From Theodoxus fluviatilis (taxonomy: Eukaryota; Mollusca; Gastropoda; Cycloneritida; Neritidae), in NCBI GenBank assembly GCA_034096865.1, contig JAWQFJ010006121.1:90001-135000 (forward strand): a stretch of DNA of 45,000 nt, given 5' to 3'. The notes beneath the pieces are model-generated. The model searched no databases. It was not told where the DNA came from and worked only from the letters and a program-made list of their open reading frames with translations. Within the stretch, counting starts at the first letter, position 1; the number at the start of each line of letters is the position of its first letter. The position numbers and the translations under genes are program-made. Shown here piece by piece: positions 1 through 10,600 of this stretch.

Positions 1-664
1 ACCCTCTGTGCTGGTGGTTTTGGCTCATTGATGTCCGTGATTTTTCTTTCAACTCTTTTACTCTCAATTCTTGGTTTCTGATACAGAGCTGAAACCCTGC
101 AGGGGATGGATGTTTGAGGATTGGATTGGATTGATGGCGTTTTACGGCCTATCAGCTTTGTAGGCAATGTAATGCCATTAAACACGAAAATCACTAGAAC
201 AGTTTAGAGCAAACGAGAATCAAGTCACGGTGTTCCTAGTTTTTCACCTCTAACGAATTGCGTAGGGAGACGCGGTGGGTCAATTCTTACCCCGAACCCA
301 TGGGGGAAGATGTTTGAGGACACCATGCCAGTATGGAGTGGCTTGAATTTTTCATTTGTATGTAAACTTTCTCGTGGATTTTCTTGGGCAGTCTTGACAC
401 GTTAAAGCCAGGACAAGGTAAGAAATAGACTTAAATTGCATTGGAAATGGTTGAAGTTTTGTTGCAGACAGAAGATAAAACGAATGGAATCTGTGATAGT
501 GCCAGCTTCAGCCACTCAGATTCTGTGACATTGGGAACATGCAGAGGAAGAGACTGGAAAGAATAAATACGTCAAATGTTACTGACATGTCTGCCTGTTG
601 TTGTTACGACTTTAAACAGGCATATCTCTCCATGTATCAATTGCTTCAGTAGTTATGGAAAAGT
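1..664 (+). other. Intron sequence of the SHP-2-like gene, nothing recognised
   Basis: No open frame resembling the preceding SHP-2 exon (pTyr-loop KNRY region) was found. The stretch is of ordinary composition. It is taken as intron because the next exon enters with a split codon and a good acceptor. Confidence 0.5.
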
Positions 665-1905
665 GGTGTCATTTTAGTTGTGCATATTAGTGAGCATGAG
701 AGGCTGGTGAGGGAATGTCTGGTTTTAGTTGTGCATATTAGTGAGCATGAGAGACTGGTGAGGGAATGTCTGGTTTTAGTCGTGCATATAAGTGAGCATG
801 AGAGACTGGTGAGGGAATGTCTGGTTTTAGTTGTGCATATTAGTGAGCATGAGAGACTGGTGAGGGAATGTCTGGTTTTAGTCGTGCATATAAGTGAGCA
901 TGAGAGACTGGTGAGGGAATGCCTGGTTTTAGTTGTGCATATAAGTGAGCATGAGAGACTGGTGAGGGAATGTCTGGTTTTAGTTGTGCATATTAGTGAG
1001 CATGAGAGACTGGTGAGGGAATGTCTGGTTTTAGTTGTGCATATTAGTGAGCATGAGAGACTGGTGAGGGAATGTCTGGTTTTAGTTGTGCATATAAGTG
1101 AGCATGAGAGACTGGTGAGGGAGTGGTGTCATTTTAGTTGTGCATATAAGTGAGCATGAGAGACTGGTGAGGGAATGTCTGGTTTTAGTTGTGCATATAA
1201 GTGAGCATGAGAGACTGGTGAGGGAGTGGTGTCATTTTAGTCGTGCATATAAGTGAGCACGAGAGACTGGTGAGGGAATGTCTGGTTTTAGTTGTGCATA
1301 TTAGTGAGCATGAGAGACTGGTGAGGGAATGTCTGGTTTTAGTTGTGCATATAAGTGAGCATGAGAGACTGGTGAGGGAGTGGTGTCATTTTAGTTGTGC
1401 ATATAAGTGAGCACGAGAGACTGGTGAGGGAATGTCTGGTTTTGGTTGTGCATATTAGTGAGCATGAGAGACTGGTGAGGGAATGTCTGGTTTTAGTTGT
1501 GCATATAAGTGAGCACGAGAGACTGGTGAGGGAATGTCTGGTTTTAGTTGTGCATATAAGTGAGCATGAGAGACTGGTGAGGGAATGTCTGGTTTTAGTT
1601 GTGCATATTAGTGAGCATGAGAGACTGGTGAGGGAATGTCTGGTTTTAGTTGTGCATATAAGTGAGCACGAGAGACTGGTGAGGGAATGTCTGGTTTTAG
1701 TTGTGCATATAAGTGAGCATGAGAGACTGGTGAGGGAATGTCTGGTTTTAGTTGTGCATATTAGTGAGCATGAGAGACTGGTGAGGGAATGTCTGGTTTT
1801 AGTTGTGCATATAAGTGAGCATGAGAGACTGGTGAGGGAATGTCTGGTTTTAGTTGTGCATATTAGTGAGCATGAGAGACTGGTGAGGGAATGTCTGGCC
1901 GACTG
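665..1905. repeat. 51-bp minisatellite, about 24 copies
   Basis: Units run gcatattagtgagcatgaga plus gactggtgagggaatgtctg and a gttttagttgt linker. Variants are ATTAGT/ATAAGT, GCATGAG/GCACGAG, and a 52-bp form with gggagtggtgtcattttag. Because 51 is divisible by three, both strands give long open frames (680-1153, 1397-1906, 1339-1923 minus); these are artefacts of the repeat. It lies in the intron before exon a. Confidence 0.95.
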
Positions 1906-2065
1906 ACTGGCCGTGGATGACACGTTTGAAGATTTTAAAATTAATATTTCATTGAAAAATTATTTGTTCTTTAAGTCTGAAATTCTCCAAGCTATATGCT
2001 ATGGCTTTTTGAAACTTCTCATATGACTGTTTGAGTGAAATGTTGGTTTCTCTCTTTAATTTCAG

Positions 2066-2145
2066 TTGACCACACTCGGGTGATGTTACGTGATGGAGAT
2101 CCCAATGTGATAGGCTCAGATTATGTTAATGCAAATTACATCACA
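2066..2145 (+). CDS. PTPN11: SHP-2-like exon a (start of PTP domain seen here)
   Basis: The acceptor is a pyrimidine-rich tract ending TTTCAG at 2065; the donor is ACA|GTAAGT. The exon enters with two bases of a split codon and ends on a codon boundary (phase 0). It reads [13 protein letters not shown] then [11 protein letters not shown], the conserved PTP segment that in human SHP-2 reads DHTRVVLHDGDPN...SDYINAN. The last ~38 bases are copied many times in the following minisatellite. Confidence 0.93.
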
Positions 2146-5100
2146 GTAAGTACAGAATGATAGGCTCAGACTATGTCAATGCAAACTACATCACAGTATA
2201 CATCCAGTAAGTACAGTATGATGGGCTCAGACTATGTCAGTGCAAACTACATCACAGTATACATCCAGTAAGTACAGTATGATGGGCTCAGACTATGTCA
2301 GTGCAAACTACATCACAGTAAACATCCAGTAAGTACAGTATGATGGGCTCAGACTATGTCAGTGCAAACTACATCACAGTATACATCCAGTAAGTACAGT
2401 ATGATAGGCTCAGACTATGTCAATGCAAACTACATCACAGTATATATCCAGTAAGTACAGTATGATGGGCTCAGACTATGTCAGTGCAAACTACATCACA
2501 GTATATATCCAGTAAGTACAGTATGATGAACTCAGACTATGTCAATGCAAACTACATCACAGTATACATCCAGTAAGTACAGTATGATAGGCTCAGAATA
2601 TGTCAGTGCAAACTACATCACAGTATACATCCAGTAAGTACAGTATGATAGGCTCAGAATATGTCAGTGCAAACTACATCACAGTAAGTACAGTATGATA
2701 GGCTCAGACTATGTCAGTGCAAACTACATCACAGTATACATCCAGTAAGTACAGTATGATAGGCTCAGACTATGTCAATGCAAACTACATCACAGTATAC
2801 ATCCAGTAAGTACAGTATGATGGGCTCAGACTATGTCAATGCAAACTACATCACAGTAAGTACAGTATGATGGGCTCAGACTATGTCAATGCAAACTACA
2901 TCACAGTAAGTACAGTATGATAGGCTCAGACTATGTCAATGCAAACTACATCACAGTATACATCCAGTAAGTACAGTATGATAGGCTCAGACTATGTCAG
3001 TGCAAACTACATCACAGTATACATCCAGTAAGTACAGTATGATAGGCTCAGACTATGTCAGTGCAAACTACATCACAGTATACATCCAGTAAGTACAGTA
3101 TGATAGGCTCAGAATATGTCAGTGCAAACTACATCACAGTAAGTACAGTATGATAGGCTCAGAATATGTCAGTGCAAACTACATCACAGTAAGTACAGTA
3201 TGATAGGCTCAGAATATGTCAGTGCAAACTACATCACAGTAAGTACAGTATGATAGGCTCAGACTGTGTCAATGCAAACTACATCACAGTATACATCCAG
3301 TAAGTATAGTATGATAGGCTCAGACTATGTCAATGCAAACTACATCACAGTATACATCCAGTAAGTACAGTATGATAGGCTCAGACTATGTCAGTGCAAA
3401 CTACATCACAGTAAGTACAGTATGATAGGCTCAGACTATGTCAATGCAAACTACATCACAGTATACATCCAGTAAGTACAGTATGATGAGCTCAGACTAT
3501 GTCAGTGCAAACTACATCACAGTAAGTACAGTATGATAGGCTCAGACTATGTCAGTGCAAACTACATCACAGTATACATCCAGTAAGTACAGTATGATAG
3601 GCTCAGACTATGTCAGTGCAAACTACATCACAGTATACATCCAGTAAGTACAGTATGATAGGCTCAGACTATGTCAGTGCAAACTACATCACAGTAAGTA
3701 CAGTATGATAGGCTCAGACTATGTCAATGCAAACTACATCACAGTATACATCCAGTAAGTACAGTATGATAGGCTCAGACTATGTCAGTGCAAACTACAT
3801 CACAGGAAGTACAGTATGATAGGCTCAGACTATGTCAGTGCAAACTACATCATAGTAAATACAGTATGATGAACTCAGACTATGTCAATGCAAACTACAT
3901 CACAGTATACATCCAGTAAGTACAGTATGATAGGCTCAGAATATGTCAGTGCAAACTACATCACAGTAAGTACAGTATGATAGGCTCAGACTATGTCAAT
4001 GCAAACTACATCACAGTATACATCCAGTAAGTACAGTATGATAGGCTCAGACTATGTCAATGCAAACTACATCACAGTAAACATCCAGTAAGTACAGTAT
4101 GATGGGCTCAGACTATGTCAGTGCAAACTACATCACAGTATACATCCAGTAAGTACAGTATGATAGGCTCAGACTATGTCAGTGCAAACTACATCACAGT
4201 ATACATCCAGTAAGTACAGTATGATAGGCTCAGACTATGTCAGTGCAAACTACATCACAGTAAGTATTGTACGCCAGGCTGAAACTTCTTCAGTGCAAAC
4301 TACATCACAGTAAGAATAGTATGATAGGCTGAGACTTCAATGCTGACTATCACATAAGTATAGTGTTCTGGGCTCAGACTACATCAATGTAAACTACATC
4401 ACTATTGGGTACCAGGCTGAGACTTCCTCAGTGCAAACTACATCACAGTAAGAATAGTATGATAGGCTGAGACTTCAATGCTGACTATCACATAAGTATA
4501 GTGTTCTGGGCTCAGACTACATCAATGTAAACTACATCACTATTGGGTACCAGGCTGAGACTTCCTCAGTGCAAACTACATCACACTAAGTTCAGCATGC
4601 CAGTCTTAGCCTACGCCACTGCAAAGTACACTAAGTATAACATGTTTGAAGTATTGTTGGGTTCTGTTTATTGTTTTTCAGTGTAATAATGCCAAGTTAC
4701 TTTATGACATGCATGTAAAATTTGGTGGTATGATTCATGGTGATATTTCTCAATATTCCATGGTATGACATAATCTTTGAATGGTCAGTCCACCTATGAA
4801 TTTGTGTTTGATTCAATGATTGTTGAACAACTGGATTGAGAGACAATTGTTTTCCATGCTGTCATTCTAAGTAAACTCTCCTAGACTTGTGCATACTGAT
4901 GCTACTAGAGGCTGTCTCAGTGAAACAACAGGAAACAATGTGACTGCCAGCATCAAGTTCCAGTGTTTATTTGCACAGTATTCATCTTGAAAGTTAGTCT
5001 GGCACCATTGCTGTTCATAGTAGAGCTAGTTGCATGAAGTTGTGTTGTTGTGTACCAGATGGAAAGAAGGCAGACCAGAGGGAAAGTCTGGATCTGATTA

Positions 5101-7546
5101 TGATTCCCATCAGTGGTTTCAAAACATATACTTGTTATTCTGTTTCTTGCATGAACACATAGGTTGTATGACTTGCTAGTAGCATGAACACAGAGGTTGT
5201 ATGACTTGCTAGTAGCCATTCCATTTCATTTGGAAAACGTAACACTTTTCCCCCCCATCTTATCAGGAGATTTTTAACACGGAAATGTTTGTGTCAGTTG
5301 ATCTGACTCGCACTACACAAAGCTGTGTTACTTGTTGTTTTGGTTTGCTTCCTCAGTGAGATGCGGGATCTATTTTTTGTTGCCAGTCAGAGGAGGAAAG
5401 TCTGGAGCCCAAGAAACTCTACATTGCAACCCAGGGACCTCTTCCTGCCACCATTGCAGATTTCTGGCGGATGGTTTTGCAGGAGAAGTGCAGGGTCATC
5501 GTCATGACAACCAAGGAGGTGGAGAGAGGAAAGGTGAGGAGATTGACAAGTACCCTGCGTTCTGTTCCACTCTGCTTCATCTCTGCTACGATGTAGCAGC
5601 CTCAAGAGTTTTGATTGGTTGGTTTTATTTAATAACTTTAAAAGCACAATACCATAAAAAGTATAGGGTTTCAGAGGCCCTCTTTGAATAAACGAATCCC
5701 AAATATTATTTCACACTCAAATTTATCATTCTTGATCGAAGAGACGATTTGAAAAAAGCATTAGGGTCGAAAATCATTCATACACAATCTTTGGTGACGT
5801 TTCACTCACTGGCAGAGGTATACTTCCTGTCAAGGTCGCGCAGCAGCTTGAACATCTCAGAAGGCGCTTTAACTGCTTCACACTAGAGTGTGCCACTTGC
5901 TGTGCCTAGCAACGATGAAACTGCAGAACTCGTAGCCGCATTTGATTGGCTCATATTAAACAAAACTAACTGAAAGTCACTCCGCGGACTTGCACGGTAA
6001 ACATGCTTCGAACCATGGAGTTGACATACCATGGAAGTGGCAAACGTGCCGATTTCTTCCAAATTTCAAAGAAATGAATGTTTTCGTGCTCTCATCACCG
6101 TGGCAGAGTGGATTGTATGTCTTGGTTTGATATATGTAGTAAACGTCGGCATTTATACCCATGAGTGAAATGATTTAGCAGACAACACACATTTTGAGAT
6201 TCCCTTGACCTTCCTCTATGACTGGTGATGGTTATCTCCCTTTTATTATTAATGGATTTTCGACCCTAATGCTTTTTGACTCACATGCGAAGCAAAAGTG
6301 AGTCTATGTACTCAGCTGTGTCGTCCGTCCGTCCGTCCGGGCGTAAAAAACTTAAACGTTGGATTTTTCTCGGAGACTATTAAGTCTATCAGCACCAAAT
6401 GTGGCATGATGGTGTATGATGACAAGGCCTCAAAAAACATACATAGTGACTTGACCTTGCTTCAAGGTCAAGGTCACAGGTGCCATAAATGTGGTCTCAA
6501 AAACAGTCATTTTTCACATTTTCTCAATTTTCTCCCACGTTATTGAGAATGGCGACCTTAGCTACAAGTGGTATATAGGTCAAAGCAAGCCCTATCTTTT
6601 GATACCAGTTTGGTTGACCTTGCTTCAAGGTCAAGGTCACAGGAGCTCTTCAAAGTTGGATTGTATACATATTTTGAAGTGACCTTGACCCTGAACTATG
6701 GAAGATAACTGTTTCAAACTTAATAATTATGTGGGGCACATGTTATACTTTCATCATGAGACACATTTGTTCACATATCATCAAGGTCAAGGTCACTTTG
6801 ACCCTTATGAAATGTGACCAAAATGGGGTAGTGAACCACTAAAAGTGACTATATCTCATGGTAGAAAGTGCCAATAAGCACCATTGTGCTTCCTATGTCT
6901 TGAATTAACAGCTTTGTGTTGCATGACCTTGGATGACCTTGACCTTGGGTCAAGGTCACATGTATTTTGGTAGGAAAAATGTGTAAAGCATTTCTTAGTG
7001 TATGATGTCATTGGTAGGTTTAGTTGTTTGACCTTGACCTTGAAGGTCACCTGAAGGTCAAGGTCATATAAAGGTCAAGGTCAACCATGTGAGTCGTATG
7101 GGCTTTGCCCTTCTTGTATAAAGTTGTCTATTCGATCAAGAGGGATATAATTGAATGTGAAATTATTTAGGGGATTCATGTATACAAAGAGAGCCTCTGA
7201 AACCATCTACTTTTAATGATATCGTGCTTTTAAAGTAATTAAAGAAACCGATCAATCAAAACTCCTGAGCCTGCTACATCGTAGCAGAGATGAAGCAGAG
7301 TGCAACAGAACGCAGGGGTAACCTCCTCAGCTTGAAAGAGTTGTCTCCCCTCGTGTGTTGCTATGCATGTTCCTATGGTAATTTTGCACATCCACTTGGA
7401 ACAGAATGCAGATTTAATTTTGAATTGGTGTGTCTGCTTTATTTGGAAATCCTCCCTCTGCTGTCTATTAAGCTCTCAAGTAAATCATACATCATCATAA
7501 CTTGCAAAGCTATTTTAAGTTGGAAAAGTATTCTCACTTTATGAAA

Positions 7547-7610
<64 letters not shown>

Positions 7611-10600
7611 CACATGCATGGACATATGCAGGAGAGAGGAAGAAGGCATGTTGTAAAATCATGACAGATCAGATCTTGAGGAAAATGATGTAGATACCTG
7701 GCATCAAAATGTGGCCAATGATAAAGTCAATTCCTGCCATTCCCTGTGGGTTGGGGGCAGGACTGAACCCACCACAGCTTCCAGCACTGTTGGTATGACC
7801 AGTGAAATGGATATTTGACTTGCTTGTGCTCTTGGGATTTTTGTGGCCAGTGGCTTTACATAGCTCAGAAAGGCTGATAGAGATAGACCATAAGACTTCA
7901 TTAATTCATCCATTCATTCATTCATATGTTTATTTGTTTGTTCTCATGCCTGCAGAATAAGTCTGCCAAGTACTGGCCCGATGAAAAGAGTCCCAACAAG
8001 GAACTGCGGAAGCCCAGCTTCATGGGGGAGATTGTGGTCAAGTTCCTGAGTGAGAAGATTGAGGCTGACTTTGCTGAGAGAGATTTTGAAGTCTCGAGGA
8101 TCCTGGCTGATGGCAAGGTGAGTGTCTGAAGCAGTTTATCTTGTCCTCACATCCACTGAATAGCATAGGTGGTGGTGATGATGATGATAATGATTGCTAC
8201 AGTGAAGATGATGATGATTAGGATAATGATGACAACAATACAAGATTCAAGATACTTTATTGTCCTCATTGTTACAAGGAAATTTGTTTTGTCTGTGGCA
8301 AAAACATAGTACATACATACAAAAACAGAAACATACAAGAAGTTCAACATTAATTAACTCAATCACAGCGCTCAGGTTATGGAGTCCACACACTAATCAT
8401 AGGCCATAAAATAAGATAGCATGCAGTTGTATCATAATTTATTACTCTAACAAATGTAATAACACCATGTTACTTCAAGTAAATGTACATACTGAACACG
8501 CGCATCAGATATAGTAAACAGAAAGACACAAGACATTTAGCGCTATATCATAGGCAACTCAATTTAATAGAGAAACCTTCTACATCGCAACAAGTAATCA
8601 CAGAAGGAACAAAAGACACAAGCTTGCACATCAAACAGCCATCAATCACACATACCCGATCTTCAACCATAACACATGTACAAGCCCCCCTCCCTCCTGC
8701 ATCACAACACAATCACAGGAAAGACCAACAAGAGACAGGCATGCACATCAACCACACTCACACAGCACACATACACGATCATCAATGCATAACACATACA
8801 TCCCCCACCCCACCCACTCACACACACACGCACTCTCACATGTTCATCCTTGTTGGCACAGACATAGTTCACACCATTCATAGTCCTTCCTGTCACAGTT
8901 CACAGCACTACAAGTCCTCATAGTCCCAGTTCACATTACTCCAATCCTCCGTCAAAAGTCACATCAATCCTGGTCACATAGTCACAGCTCTCATCACTCA
9001 TCCTCACAGTCACAGTTCACATCACCCACTCTTCAGTCACAGTGCGCGTCACTCCTGGTCCCACAGTTACGTCAAGTCTCACAACACGTTGAAGAGACGG
9101 GTGGCTGTTGGGAGGAACGAATCCCTCATAGGGTTTGTTCTGGCAGGCCAGCACCTCAGGCGACGTGAGGACTCACGAGTGGGTTCGCATGACGCGAATG
9201 CCTGGTGCAGAGGGTGGCGGTCGTCGGAGCGAATCTTGCCCATCTTCCGCAGGGCCACACTGAGGTAGCGATCACTGAGAGGCTGGAGGTCGGAGCCAGT
9301 GATGGCGCCGGCTTCCTCCATGACCTTCTCCGGCCTCTCCATGTCGCCCTTCCTCACACTGCTGTGGTAACACAGCTGGTTGAAGGAGACGACGCTCTGA
9401 ATCGTCGCCTGGTAGAAGAGGTGGAGAATCTCAGGGTTGACGCAGAACTGCCACAGCTTTCTCAAGAAGAAAAGCCTCTGGCGTCCACGTTCGGCGACCA
9501 ATCGAGATGGTTATCGATGATGGTGCCCAGATACTTGTAGGTATCAACCATCTCGACTGGTTTGCCCTTGATGACGATGGGATCGACCGTGGTCTTGTTG
9601 TCTCGTCGAAAGTCCATGATGAGCTCCTTGGTCTTGGTCATGTTCAGCTCCAGGAAATTGTCGTTGCACCACTTCACCAGTTCCTTCATGGCGTTTCTGT
9701 ATGCCGATTCGTCGTTCTTCAGCAGCAGGTTGATGAAATCCCTGAGGCGACAGTCAGTGGTGTACAGTGTGAAGAGCGAGGGTGACAGCATGCAGCCTTG
9801 AGGGGCGCTTGTGTTGGTGGTGATGGCGTCAGACAGAACCTGTCCAACACGCACTCGCTGTGTTCGCTTCATGAGGAATCTGAAGACCCAGCTGATGAGG
9901 ACTGGGTTGACGTCGTACTCCAGCAGCTTCCTCATCATCAGATGAGGCTGGATGGTGTTGAAGGCGCTGCTGAAGTCAATGAAGAGGATCCTGGCGTACG
10001 AGGAGGGCTTCTCAAGATGGTCGGATATGTTATGAACGAGGGTCAGAATCGCATCTTCAGAGGCAAAAGCTGATACTGATGCAGAATCAGATTCTTTTCT
10101 CTATAGGATAATAAGGGAAAAACTTTTTTTTAATGGAGGATATATCTTTTTGAATTGGTCATTTACCGTCAAGCTTGGACTGCAAGGCCCCACATTATAT
10201 ACTAGTGGTAAGAGATAACTCCATAAGTTGAAGAAAATGCAACAAAAATACTTCATGGAAGGCACATTCTGCAACTGGAAGAAAATAGAATAGACCAGAG
10301 TGTGAAGTGGTTGAAACAGCTGGTGTCTGAGAGAGCACAATCAAGCTTCAAGGCAAATTGGGAATAATGACTTGTAGGAAAAGTGTACAAAATAGTGACT
10401 TCTCTTCCCAGCTCCTCTCTCTTCTGCTACCCCCCCCCCCCCCCCCCCCCCCCCTCTTCCACTGCCACCCACCCCCTAGTCTACCTGTCTGTCCCTCCCT
10501 CTCACTTACCCATCATCCCTCTCTCTCATTCCCCTTCATCTTTCTTATTTCCTCTCTGTCTGTATTTTCTTTCTTTCCCATCCCTCTCCCTGTCATATAT

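Larger units (their letters stand above)
5553..7317. mobile_element. Long terminal-inverted-repeat element with nested insertions
   Basis: Bases 5553-5755 (CCCTGCGTTCTGTT... CTGCTACGATGTAGCAG...) recur inverted at about 7117-7317, giving imperfect terminal inverted repeats of about 200 bp with several mismatches and small indels. GTA flanks both ends (5550-5552 and 7318-7320), a possible target duplication. No transposase frame is present, so it is non-autonomous. Its centre is filled by two further repeats (5753-6277 and 6278-7116). It sits in the intron between exons b and c, about 20 bp after the donor. Confidence 0.85.

Noticed and set aside
665..1923. HISEHERLVRECLVLVV-type repeats on the + strand and matching minus-strand frames
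   Set aside because: A 51-bp tandem unit divisible by three keeps frames open on both strands; it lies in an intron.
6298..7050. Small frames in the AGGTCA-rich repeat
   Set aside because: Short, dominated by repeat motifs, and without recognisable domains.
8483..8923. 146-codon His/Thr-rich + frame
   Set aside because: It lies in the CA-rich 3' UTR of the antisense LINE and has only low-complexity composition.
9205..10073. + strand frames opposite the LINE
   Set aside because: They are shadows of the minus-strand reverse transcriptase, which shows real family motifs.
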